The position numbers and the translations under genes were made by a program. DNA of 64,000 nt from Syntrophobacter sp963666995 (GTDB lineage Bacteria; Desulfobacterota; Syntrophobacteria; Syntrophobacterales; Syntrophobacteraceae): assembly GCA_963666995.1 (NCBI GenBank), contig OY762941.1, positions 3,596,001-3,660,000 on the forward strand. Reading direction: 5' to 3'. Positions 16,739 through 24,589 of this stretch are shown here, one piece after another. How positions within the stretch are numbered: the first letter of the stretch is position 1; each line of letters begins with the position of its first letter. The notes beneath the pieces were generated by a model. That model was not told where the DNA came from and did no database searches. It worked only from the letters and a program-made list of their open reading frames with translations.

Positions 16739-17992
16739 ATGAGAGAAATCGAAAAGGTGGAATACCGTGGCGACGCGCCGGCCGGGACCGATCCGGACAG
16801 TATTTTCTTCGTGCAGGTCGACGCGGAGAAATGTCAGGCGTGCGGCGAATGCGACAACCACTGCGCCACCGGCGCCATTCAGTCCATGAATGATGCCGGT
16901 ATCCGTCATGTGGTAAACCCCGCCGCATGCGTGAACTGCGGACAATGCCTGATCAACTGCCCGTATGGCGCCATCTATGAAAACGTGAGCTATGTGGATG
17001 AGGTCCTCGCTAAACTCAAGGACCCGCAAACGGCCGTCGTGTCCATGCCGGCCCCCGCGGTACGGTATGCCCTCGGCGAACCGTTCGGTCTTCCGACCGG
17101 AACGTATGTGGGCGGGAAGATGCACACTGCTTTGAGGAAGTTGGGCTTTAAGTTCATCTGGGACAATGAATACACGGCCGATGTGACCATCATGGAAGAA
17201 GGGACCGAACTCATCGAGCGGGTGGCCAAGCCCAACAAAGACAGGCCGCTTCCGCAGTTCACGTCCTGTTGCCCGGGTTGGATGAAGTTCGTGGAGACAT
17301 TTTATCCCGACATTCTTCCCCATGTTTCCACGTGCAAGTCTCCCATCGGCATGCTTGGCGCCCTGGCCAAGACGTACGGGGCCAATGCGACCAGGACGCC
17401 TCTCCAGAAAATGTACACGGTCTCGATCATGCCCTGCATCGCCAAGAAGTATGAAGGGCTGAGGCCCGAAATGGCGGCCAGCAAATCAAGAGATATCGAT
17501 GCCACCATCACCACCCGGGAACTCGCCTTCATGATCAAGCAGGCAGGGATCGATTTCAAAAACCTTCCGGACTCGGCACCCGATCCGGTCCTTGGTATGT
17601 CGACGGGAGCGGCGACAATCTTCGGGAACAGCGGTGGAGTCATGGAGGCTGCTCTGCGGCTGGCCTACGAGGTCCTTTCCAAGGAGAAGCTCGCCCCTCC
17701 CGACATCAAGGTCGTCCGGACTCATGAAGGGATCAATACCGCCGATATCAAAGTGCCCAAGTTCGGAGTCGTGAAGGTGGCGGTTTCCAGCGGCCTCACC
17801 AACGCCGCCAAACTGTGTGACGAGGTCAGGGCCGGCAAATCCCCGTACCACTTCATCGAGATCATGACCTGCCCCGGAGGCTGCGTCAACGGCGGTGGAC
17901 AGCCCCTGGATCCCAGTGTCCGTTCGGCTTCCCTGTTCAAGAGGACTATCGCCTCGATCAACAAGAGATTCAACATGAGGACGACAGGTTGA
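16739..17992 (+). CDS. hydA: Periplasmic-type [FeFe] hydrogenase large subunit
   Basis: 417 residues; reversible H2 oxidation / proton reduction. The ATG at 16739 follows AGGAGG. Two N-terminal [4Fe-4S] motifs (CQACGECDNHC about residues 34-44, CVNCGQCLINCP about 64-75) lead to the H-cluster domain with L1 TSCCPGW, L2 MPCIAKKYE and L3 EIMTCPGGCVNGGGQ. It lacks the [2Fe-2S] N-terminus and matches the Desulfovibrio HydA layout. There is no own signal; export is expected by hitch-hiking on the Tat signal of the small subunit encoded 13 bp downstream. The H-cluster would depend on the HydEFG encoded about 10 kb away. Confidence 0.95.
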   Translation: MREIEKVEYRGDAPAGTDPDSIFFVQVDAEKCQACGECDNHCATGAIQSMNDAGIRHVVNPAACVNCGQCLINCPYGAIYENVSYVDEVLAKLKDPQTAVVSMPAPAVRYALGEPFGLPTGTYVGGKMHTALRKLGFKFIWDNEYTADVTIMEEGTELIERVAKPNKDRPLPQFTSCCPGWMKFVETFYPDILPHVSTCKSPIGMLGALAKTYGANATRTPLQKMYTVSIMPCIAKKYEGLRPEMAASKSRDIDATITTRELAFMIKQAGIDFKNLPDSAPDPVLGMSTGAATIFGNSGGVMEAALRLAYEVLSKEKLAPPDIKVVRTHEGINTADIKVPKFGVVKVAVSSGLTNAAKLCDEVRAGKSPYHFIEIMTCPGGCVNGGGQPLDPSVRSASLFKRTIASINKRFNMRTTG

Positions 17993-18005
17993 AAGGAGGA
18001 AACCC

Positions 18006-18350
18006 ATGAAGAATGTGGTGCAGATGACAAGGCGCAGTTTTATCAGAGCTATGGGCCTCGCAGCGGGATATGCCGTACTGGGATTCAATCTGACCCGGGA
18101 AGCCGTTGCAGCGTCCATGGAATTCGTAGGTCTGAGGCAGAAAGCGGTCTACGAGGCCGATGCAAACACCTACAAGTATAGGAAATCGCAGGACAACCCG
18201 ATGGTCAAAAAGATCTACGACAAAAAGACGGGATTCCTGACCGGCGGCCCCTGCGGACACAAGTCCCATGAGCTTCTGCACACCCGCTACACGGACCGCA
18301 GTGCGGGAGTAAAAGCCCTTAAGGACAAGGGAACCAAGTTAAAGATCTGA
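18006..18350 (+). CDS. hydB: Periplasmic [FeFe] hydrogenase small subunit with Tat signal
   Basis: 114 residues. GAAAGGAGG precedes the ATG, 13 bp after hydA. The N-terminus has a twin-arginine signal (MTRRSFIRAMGLAAGYAVLG) ending near AVAAS. The mature chain carries the small-subunit motif GGPCGHKSHELLHTRYTDR that wraps around the catalytic subunit. The same motif is fused to the C-terminus of the cytoplasmic HydA at 34813-36546. The pair would act in the periplasm, where hydrogen uptake feeds cytochromes in related sulfate reducers. Confidence 0.93.
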   Translation: MKNVVQMTRRSFIRAMGLAAGYAVLGFNLTREAVAASMEFVGLRQKAVYEADANTYKYRKSQDNPMVKKIYDKKTGFLTGGPCGHKSHELLHTRYTDRSAGVKALKDKGTKLKI

Positions 18351-18614
18351 TTTCATTAAACCCGTGCGCCTGAGGGATGGATTCGTCTGAACTATAGGGC
18401 AGGGGCAATAGAAACTGAAATTTCGGAGGGAGTGCGGAAAGCTTTTTGCGAAGAGGGACTTTCCGCCGGAGCCGATTCCCTCGACAGCGTTCCTCTGTTT
18501 TCGTTAATCTATCTTGGGCGTTCCGGCGGCCATGAACCGGTTCTTGTAATCTAAATCTTCATAATCTACGGAAATACATATGTAAAATGGCAATAATCGT
18601 TCCGCAAATCATCA
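18351..18614. other. Intergenic region downstream of periplasmic hydAB
   Basis: No gene recognised. Possible weak hairpin GGAAAG...CTTTCC (18435-18472) after hydB, which may act as terminator. Confidence 0.4.
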
Positions 18615-18780
18615 TTGACAGGCAGAGTTCGATGAGATATTGATAAAGGAATTCATGCCGAATTTGCTCGGCGCCCGCCTGTGGTACGAAATCACAGGCC
18701 GAACCGCATCAAGATTTGAAAGAATCGAGCCAGGAAGGCTTTAATGGGTGGCAAACCCGTTGGTCCTTGCTGGCTTTTTT
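18615..18780 (+). promoter_or_regulatory. Leader h: promoter, GAGCCAGGAAGGC element and terminator upstream of the DUF3842 gene
   Basis: TTGACA (18615-18620), 17 nt, TATTGA (18638-18643). A stem GCCTGTGGTACGAAATCACAGGC precedes GAGCCAGGAAGGC (18727-18739), which opens the terminator closed by CCTTGCTGGC plus T6 (18775-18780). It resembles leader a over its whole length. The next plus-strand gene starts only at 19196, with a MITE-like element in between. Confidence 0.7.
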
Positions 18781-18925
18781 GTTTTTTGGATGGTCGTTTC
18801 ATGACTGATTGGGCGGGCGCGTTCCGCAGTCTGTCCCAGTCGGTTTCACGTTCGGCGGACGGAAACGGAGAGGAGGGGCCTGCCGGAGTCCGGAGACCTC
18901 TCCGGCCAACCGGGTCTGACCAATG

Positions 18926-19087
18926 CCTGATTTGAGCGATTCCACAGGAGATGTCGCGGGGGCTGGAATGTCTTCAGTGAATCACACCCCCACCCCGCCT
19001 CCCCAGTCAAGGGGGAGGAGCTAAACGCCAATTCCCCTCCCCTGGCGGGAGGGGTTAGGGGAGGGGGAGAAAATCGCTCAGATCAGG
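18926..19087 (+). repeat. MITE-like element, copy 1
   Basis: About 162 bp bounded by imperfect 16-bp terminal inverted repeats (CCTGATTTGAGCGATT at the left; the complement of CCTGATCTGAGCGATT at the right). The interior is shared with copies at 39708-39872 and 47618-47782: CCACAGGAGATGTCG, CACCCCCACCCCGCCTCCC and CCTGGCGGGAGGGG. It has no coding capacity and lies between leader h and the DUF3842 gene. Confidence 0.85.
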
Positions 19088-19195
19088 TAATGGTTTCTCC
19101 CTGTGAATCTGCCGCGTGGAACATCATATCCTGCTGACTCGAGAGTCAAATAACGGATTCTTTTGTCGCCGAAAATGCCTGATGGGAGTTCAATT

Positions 19196-19666
19196 GTGCT
19201 TCGAATTGCCGTGATAGACGGTCAGGGTGGCTGCGTTGGTTCCACGATCATAAAGAAAATCAAGAGGGCTCACGGTGAAAAGATCGAGATCTGGGCACTC
19301 GGCACCAACGCCGCCGCAACATCTCAAATGATGAAAGCCCGTGCCAATCGCGGAGCTTCCGGAGAAAGCGCAATCTGTTACAGCGTTTACCACGTGGATA
19401 TCATAACCGGTCCCATTTCGATCGTGATCTGCAATGCCATGATGGGAGAAGTCACGGCGTCAATGGTTAATGCGATAGGCGGTTCCACGGCACTGAAGCT
19501 GCTTCTGCCCATTGCCCAGGAACCGGTCAGAGTGGTGGGGACGATTACGGAGCCTCTTCCTCACCTCGTCGATCGCCTGCTCTACGAGCACCTCAACCCG
19601 ATCCTGGCCCAGGTAAAGATCGCAGATGTCCGCCGCTTCTCCGGCCCTGCCGAAGAGACCTCCTGA
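19196..19666 (+). CDS. DUF3842 family protein
   Basis: About 156 residues. I prefer the GTG at 19196 because GGGAG lies six bases upstream and the product then begins LRIAVIDGQGGCVGSTI, the family start with a glycine-rich nucleotide-binding-like loop; an ATG at 19175 is possible. Other conserved parts are WALGTNAAATSQMMKARANRGASGE and IVICNAMMGEVTASM. Function unknown; the family occurs in anaerobes. The rest of its upstream region holds leader h and a MITE-like element. Confidence 0.8.
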   Translation: MLRIAVIDGQGGCVGSTIIKKIKRAHGEKIEIWALGTNAAATSQMMKARANRGASGESAICYSVYHVDIITGPISIVICNAMMGEVTASMVNAIGGSTALKLLLPIAQEPVRVVGTITEPLPHLVDRLLYEHLNPILAQVKIADVRRFSGPAEETS

Positions 19667-19727
19667 TCCGCAGGGAACGGCCCGGCCGTTCGAACTGCGG
19701 CAGTAGACGCTTTGACCGCCGGAAAAG

Positions 19728-20255
19728 TCAAACCGTTATCTGGAGCACCCTGATCTGATGAATGTATGAGCAATTGAAAACCACTTCGGGCAAAAAGGCT
19801 CTCCTGAACAGGTTGTGCCTTATGATCTGAATGGTATTCCGCATGGCCTTATGCATTGCCGGGGAGATGCCGAAACCTCTCGTTACCTTTGGTTCAATCC
19901 ACACAAACAGCAGCTCCTCCGGAAACTCATCTATGAGTGCCGCTCTCCCCAAGGCTCGGGCCAGGAACGTCATTGACGGGGATTTGTCCGCGAGCCATTC
20001 GGCGTGGCTGCGGAATACGCTCTCATCCCAGCAATGGATAGTCCCGGCTTTCCCCCCGAGGCTGACGGCTTGAACAATTACGGCAAATTTCGAGCCGTAG
20101 AGGTAGGCGTCAATATAGTTAGAATCCTCAGCCAGGTAGGACACATCAATGGAGCCTCCGAGCGGTTCCTGGTTCAGTGCGTCCACGATGTAGCATCCGA
20201 CGCCGAAGTCTCCTTTCATGATATTTCCCAGGCCTATAATTGAAGCGTTCTTCAC
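19728..20255 (-). CDS. HyaD/HybD-like hydrogenase maturation protease family member without metal ligands
   Basis: 175 residues from a GTG at 20255 with GGAG upstream, giving KNASIIGLGNIMKGDFGVG, the N-terminal motif of M52 proteases that trim [NiFe] hydrogenase large subunits. By alignment from memory with E. coli HybD (Glu16, Asp62, His93), the Glu of 'DEG' is Phe (DFGVG), the Asp of 'ADAI' is Gln (VQAVSLG) and the His of 'SPHQ' is Ser (SPSMTF). The later block VWIEPKVTRGFGISPAM is kept. No [NiFe] hydrogenase is in the window. The protein probably binds a partner rather than cutting it. The C-terminus is unusually basic and Ile/Val-rich. Confidence 0.75.
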   Translation of the reverse strand: MKNASIIGLGNIMKGDFGVGCYIVDALNQEPLGGSIDVSYLAEDSNYIDAYLYGSKFAVIVQAVSLGGKAGTIHCWDESVFRSHAEWLADKSPSMTFLARALGRAALIDEFPEELLFVWIEPKVTRGFGISPAMHKAMRNTIQIIRHNLFRRAFLPEVVFNCSYIHQIRVLQITV

Positions 20256-20643
20256 CGTGGCGTCTCCAGGGTTTGAAATATTGAAACATCTGCCCGGCAA
20301 ACGGAAAAGCCCAAGGGATGTCTGTGCCGTTTCCCGCAGTGAGGTATCGATCAGGGCATGCCGTTCCTCTGGGGGCTGTTGCCCAAAGGAAAAATCGAGG
20401 CCGGATGGAACCAAAATTCGTCATTCCAGCACAGGCCGGAATCCAGTCTCTTTGAAATTACAGAATAATTCCGATTAACGAAACTGGACCCCGGCTTTCG
20501 CCGAGGTGGCGTTTCAGAACAACCGGCTCATTTTTCACTGGATTCTGTTTGCGCAACAGCCCATTCAGGCATGGAACGAGCGAATTTTCATCTCGGAGAA
20601 TTCGCTCGATTCCGTCGTTTCGAATGCGCGTCCGCCTGCGGCC
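20256..20643. repeat. Intergenic region with dispersed repeat (copy 1, about 20430-20510)
   Basis: It contains GGCCGGAATCCAG ... TTGAAATTAC ... ATAATTCCGATTAACG ... ACTGGACCCCGGCTTTCGCC, which recurs in inverse orientation at about 59234-59320. A related GTTGCCCAAAGGAAAA tract is also found near 59455-59510. No gene is seen. Confidence 0.65.
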
Positions 20644-21165
20644 TCAGGAACCCCAACGGTCTCCGGGGTCCCCCGGACTCCGACTGATGGAGGCCAGCAT
20701 TGTGCTCAACTGGCGCAGGTGGGACCGTTCCTCCTCCAGGCATTTCTGCACGACCCCCTGCTCGTGGAGAGGGAGAAGGTCCATCACCTCCCAGAAGAAA
20801 AGGATTGTGTCCTTCTCGAACCGTATGGCCAGTTCGATGGCCGCCGCCGCGTTCCCGGCTTCGGAGAGCCGCCGATCGACAGTACTGCCGACGGCGAACA
20901 GGGCGTGCGAATCGAGCAATGCCTGGAGGTATTCCATGTATTCCGAATCGTCCCCGGCTGCCGATGCCGCCGCCGGAGCGAGTCTCTCGGCCATCTTTTC
21001 GAAGACGGCCTGATGCCGCGCCTCTTCGGCGGCAAAGAACTCCAGGAATCGTTTGACATCGAGGGACTCGGCCGCCCTGGCCGACTCGGTGTAGACATTG
21101 AACCCGCGGCGTTCGATTTCTATAGCCGCCCTGGCGATGTCGCTCGCGCTGAAAAACCGTGCCAT
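20644..21165 (-). CDS. Ferritin-like/rubrerythrin-like diiron protein
   Basis: 173 residues forming a four-helix bundle. The pairs IEIERRGFNVY, AAEEARHQAVFEKM (ExxRH), FEKDTILFFWEVM and LEEERSHLRQL (ExxxH) supply the Glu/His ligands expected for a diiron site. It lacks the C-terminal rubredoxin Cys pairs, so it is an erythrin/ferritin-like type rather than a full rubrerythrin. The ATG at 21165 has AGGGAGG upstream and lies 36 bp after flxA, so it is the last gene of the hdr-flx run. Peroxide scavenging or iron handling are the likely roles. Confidence 0.82.
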   Translation of the reverse strand: MARFFSASDIARAAIEIERRGFNVYTESARAAESLDVKRFLEFFAAEEARHQAVFEKMAERLAPAAASAAGDDSEYMEYLQALLDSHALFAVGSTVDRRLSEAGNAAAAIELAIRFEKDTILFFWEVMDLLPLHEQGVVQKCLEEERSHLRQLSTMLASISRSPGDPGDRWGS

Positions 21166-21201
21166 AATTCCCTCCTTTTCTTACTGATCGGACCGGGCCC
21201 C

Positions 21202-22047
21202 CTACATCTCGTTGGGTAGGGCCTTGAGCTGAGCGTAGGAGTATACGGGGCCGTCCACGCAGACGTAGCTCGTGCCGATGTTGCACCGCCCGCAAATGCC
21301 CACACCGCATTTCATGCGTCTTTCCAGGGTGGTGAGGATCTGGTCGTCGGCGAAGTTGAGTTTCTTCAGGGCTTCCAAAGTGAACTTGATCATGATCGGC
21401 GGCCCGCAGGTCACGGCGATTGTATTGTCGGGGGAAGGATTCAATTCCAAAAGCACGTTGGGGATAAGCCCCACCCTGTGTTCCCAGCCGGGCGCTTCGC
21501 GGTCCACGGTGAGCGTAGTGGACATGTTCGAACTGGAAAGCCATTCGGGAAGTTCGGCTTTGAAGGCCATGTCCTCGGGAGTGCGCGCCCCGTAGAGCAG
21601 CGTGATGTCCCCGTAGTCGGCACGGTTGTCGAGCATGAACAAAAGCAGTGTGCGCAACGGGGCCATGCCGATGCCGCCGCCGATGAAAATGATATTCTTG
21701 CCCCGCATGTTTTCGTAGGGAAAGCAATTGCCAAGCGGGGCGCGCACTCCAATCTTGTCTCCTGCAAAAAGGCCGTGCAGCCTGGTGGTCACCTCGCCCG
21801 CGCGCATGACGCTGAACTGCAGATATTCCATTCGGGTCGGTGGAGAATTGATCACGAAGGTGGATTCGCCGACCCCGAACACGGAGAGCTGGCCCACCTG
21901 ACCGGGTTTGAAGGTAAACGCGGACATCCTGGCTTCATCGTCGATCCGGAGCCTGAACGTTTTGATGGTAGGCGTCTCCCGGATGGTCTCCAGGATGGTT
22001 GCCACCTCGGGCAGATAAGGATTGAAGACGGCGGGCTGTTTAGTCAT
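21202..22047 (-). CDS. flxA: FlxA: FAD/NAD(P)H-binding oxidoreductase with [2Fe-2S] centre
   Basis: 281 residues, cytoplasmic. The ATG at 22047 follows GAGAGGTG and overlaps the flxB stop. An FNR-like fold: flavin-binding half up to about residue 100, NAD half with GGGIGMAPLRTLL, and a C-terminal Cys cluster MKCGVGICGRCNIG ... CVDGP that binds [2Fe-2S]. The family includes AsrB and sulfhydrogenase gamma. In FlxABCD-HdrABC it oxidises NADH and passes electrons to Hdr for flavin-based bifurcation with ferredoxin. Substrate direction in this organism may be reversed (ferredoxin to NAD). Confidence 0.9.
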   Translation of the reverse strand: MTKQPAVFNPYLPEVATILETIRETPTIKTFRLRIDDEARMSAFTFKPGQVGQLSVFGVGESTFVINSPPTRMEYLQFSVMRAGEVTTRLHGLFAGDKIGVRAPLGNCFPYENMRGKNIIFIGGGIGMAPLRTLLLFMLDNRADYGDITLLYGARTPEDMAFKAELPEWLSSSNMSTTLTVDREAPGWEHRVGLIPNVLLELNPSPDNTIAVTCGPPIMIKFTLEALKKLNFADDQILTTLERRMKCGVGICGRCNIGTSYVCVDGPVYSYAQLKALPNEM

Positions 22048-23113
22048 CGGACACCTCTCGAACCTGATCTTTAGTGCGGTCAATCGCTTTGAGCACGATT
22101 TCCCGGATGTCGACGCTCGCCGGGCAACTCTTGATACAGCGGCCGCAACCGCAGCAGGCTGTCAGGTTGTCGTGCAGCGTCGGGTAATAACTGAACTTGT
22201 GTCCCACCCGGTTTCTCAAGCGATGGGCCTTGGTGGGTCTCGGATTGTGTCCGCTGGCTTCCATGGTGAACTGGAAAGACATGCACGTGTCCCACGATCG
22301 CAGCCGCTTGCCGGTGGCCCCGCAGGCTTCGTCGGTGATGCTGAAACAGTAGCAGGTCGGGCACAGATAGGTGCACGCGCCGCAACTGATGCACTTGGCC
22401 GAGACGTCTTCCCAGAACCGCAGGTCGTCGAAAAGAGCCAGAAGGCTTGCCGGAGCGCGGCTGATGTCCGGAGCCGGACCTAGACTCTTCTTAACCTGGG
22501 CCCTGACTGCGACCGCTTCTTCGGACCTGCCGTCCGCCGCAACAAAAAACGGGCTGTCGAGCAGGGCTTCTCCTCGTTCGCTGACGGCCTCCACGACGTA
22601 ACCTTCCTCGACCGGGGTCATCAGGATATCGGACCCGGTGGGGTCGTCAGGCCCTCCGCCCACCCAGTGGCAAAAGCATGTGTTGTCGGCGCGCGTGCAA
22701 GCCAGGGTGACGAGCAGGGTGTTCTCCCGGGAAGTCAGATAGTATGGGTCCGGGAATTTTTCTCCGGAATAGACCTTGTCGAAAATCGAAAAGCCCCTCG
22801 CGCCGCAGGGCCTAGCCCCGAACACCAGGGTCGGGACCGCCCGGATCTTCGGGGAAAGCGTCAGGGAGATGTGCTCCGGGTTTTCAGGGTCCTTTCCCTG
22901 CTCGAACCCGAAGAGTTCGTGGCAGGAAGGGAATACCGCTCCTTTCGGAGGGATGGTTGCGTCCATGGACAGAACCGGATCCCCGCCGCCGGCAAAGGGC
23001 CGGAAAACCACACTCCCGCCTTCCCGCACGGGGACGAGGACCTTGCGCTCCCGGCCCAGGTCCGTAAGCCACTCCGTAAGACGCTGCCGCTGGAGGAATC
23101 TTTCTTTACTCAT
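22040..23113 (-). CDS. flxB: FlxB: 4Fe-4S electron transfer subunit (AsrA/hydrogenase-beta type)
   Basis: 357 residues; the ATG at 23113 shares one base with the flxC stop (TGATG). The N-terminal domain is of the AsrA/sulfhydrogenase beta type (VLVPVREGGSVVFRPF, FGARPCGARGF). C-terminal [4Fe-4S] motifs: CISCGACTYLCPTCYCF (about residues 240-256) and CCGCGRCIKSCPASVDIREIV (about 320-340). Together with FlxA it forms the NADH-oxidising unit. Gene order hdrCBA-flxDCBA supports the assignment. Confidence 0.88.
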   Translation of the reverse strand: MSKERFLQRQRLTEWLTDLGRERKVLVPVREGGSVVFRPFAGGGDPVLSMDATIPPKGAVFPSCHELFGFEQGKDPENPEHISLTLSPKIRAVPTLVFGARPCGARGFSIFDKVYSGEKFPDPYYLTSRENTLLVTLACTRADNTCFCHWVGGGPDDPTGSDILMTPVEEGYVVEAVSERGEALLDSPFFVAADGRSEEAVAVRAQVKKSLGPAPDISRAPASLLALFDDLRFWEDVSAKCISCGACTYLCPTCYCFSITDEACGATGKRLRSWDTCMSFQFTMEASGHNPRPTKAHRLRNRVGHKFSYYPTLHDNLTACCGCGRCIKSCPASVDIREIVLKAIDRTKDQVREVSDD

Positions 23114-24084
23114 CACTGTCCTCCTTCCGTGATGTTTTTTTCGTCGACCTGAAAACACAGAAGCGGCGGAACGGCCTGGAGGTCGGTCCCTGCCTGGTAA
23201 TCGAACAGTTCACGGATCACGCGGTTCATGTGGCGTTTGAGCGCCAGCACGGGGATGTCCATGGGGCACGCCCGCCGGCATTCTCCGCATTCGGTGCATC
23301 GGCCGGCCAGGTGGACGGCGTGGACGACCTGGAACATGAGCTTTTCCGTTACCGTGTCTTCCTGGCTGAGCCAGTGGGGATCGCGGCTCTGGGCGATGCA
23401 CTGATCGCGGCAGACGCATAACGGACATGCATTCCGGCAGGCGTGGCAACGGATGCACCGTTCCATGTGGAAACGCCAGAAACTCATCCGCTCCACGAGA
23501 TTCAGTGCATCGAGCGCGGCAAGGTCCGGCGGAGGCCCTTCGCTTTGAACCGCCGGAGGAAGCGGGTCGCCAACGAAGTGGTCGGCCAGGACGGCATTCG
23601 GGAACCGGCAGCGCAGGCACTTATCCGCAACCACATCCGCCATCGCCATCGAATGGGATTTCCCGTCCGCCGTGACGATGAGGGCGTTCGTTTCGGCCGC
23701 GACGGATTCGATCCGCCCGGGGCCGGAACCCGCTTCCTCCAGGATGTGACCGATTTTGGACGGGTCCACCACCCCGGAGCAGGCCATGCCGAACACCACC
23801 AGGTTATTCCGATCGACGAGTTTTTCCTGGAGCAATTCCACCACCGAGCGGCTGTCGCACCCTTTGACCACTACCCCGACCTTACTGCCGCGCAGAGGCG
23901 CCAGATAAGTCGCGAGGTTGTGCACGTTTAGAGGTCCCCAGACGAGCCGGTCCACATCTTCGGCCGAACGCATGAAAAGAGGCGTATTGTGCAGGGGATC
24001 GTATCCCTGTTGCCAGCCGATGACGCATTCCAGGCCCGGCAACTCCGCCTTGATGCGTTCCTTGAGATCGTCAAGCCGCGACAC
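23113..24084 (-). CDS. flxC: FlxC: 4Fe-4S protein of the Flx complex
   Basis: 323 residues. The N-terminal part resembles FdhB/FrhB-like proteins (GLECVIGWQQGYDP, VVVKGCDSRSVVELLQEKL) and is followed by Cys motifs KCLRCRFPN, CIRCHACRNACPLCVCRDQC (about residues 218-237) and CTECGECRRACPMDI (about 268-282). It overlaps flxD by 14 bp and flxB by 1 bp. It is thought to link FlxA/B electron entry to HdrA through FlxD. Confidence 0.87.
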   Translation of the reverse strand: MSRLDDLKERIKAELPGLECVIGWQQGYDPLHNTPLFMRSAEDVDRLVWGPLNVHNLATYLAPLRGSKVGVVVKGCDSRSVVELLQEKLVDRNNLVVFGMACSGVVDPSKIGHILEEAGSGPGRIESVAAETNALIVTADGKSHSMAMADVVADKCLRCRFPNAVLADHFVGDPLPPAVQSEGPPPDLAALDALNLVERMSFWRFHMERCIRCHACRNACPLCVCRDQCIAQSRDPHWLSQEDTVTEKLMFQVVHAVHLAGRCTECGECRRACPMDIPVLALKRHMNRVIRELFDYQAGTDLQAVPPLLCFQVDEKNITEGGQ

Positions 24085-24589
24085 TTTTCCCTCCTTGCCC
24101 GGAACGCGGGCTTTGTTCCGATACCGGAGGTCCTCCGGCTCCGGTCGACACTGCAGAGGGACCGTTGACCTGTTCGTGACGGGGGGCCGGTCCGAGGGCG
24201 TGGATCCGCTCGGTGAAAGTTGTTACCACTTTTTGCCAGCGCTGCCCCTCGGAAGCGGACACCCAGGTGTACTCGAACCGGTCCGGATCGATTCCCAGGA
24301 TGGGCAGAAACCGTTTGAACACCTCCAGGCGGCGCCGGGCGTAGAAATTGCCCTGGGAATAATGGCAGTCCCGGGGATGGCACCCGGAAACCAGGACGCC
24401 ATCGGCGCCCTGCATCAGGGCTTTGGCCACAAAAAGCGGGTCGATCCTGCCGGAACAGGGGACACGGACGATGCGCAGGTCGGTGGGCTGGGTGAATCGT
24501 CCCACTCCTGCCGTGTCGGCACCGCCGTAAGAACACCAGTTACAGAGAAAACCTATGATTCTCAGTTCCTTGCCGTTTAAGACAGGCAT
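24071..24589 (-). CDS. flxD: FlxD: MvhD-family iron-sulfur linker protein
   Basis: 172 residues from an ATG at 24589 with GGAGG upstream, overlapping hdrA by 13 bp. MvhD hallmarks: IIGFLCNWCSYGGAD, VRVPCSGRIDP, GADGVLVSGCHPRDCHY and the tail block RRRLEVFKRFLPILGI. It binds [2Fe-2S] and transfers electrons to HdrA. The C-terminal 40 residues are Gly/Pro/Ser-rich and not conserved. Confidence 0.92.
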   Translation of the reverse strand: MPVLNGKELRIIGFLCNWCSYGGADTAGVGRFTQPTDLRIVRVPCSGRIDPLFVAKALMQGADGVLVSGCHPRDCHYSQGNFYARRRLEVFKRFLPILGIDPDRFEYTWVSASEGQRWQKVVTTFTERIHALGPAPRHEQVNGPSAVSTGAGGPPVSEQSPRSGQGGKSVAA

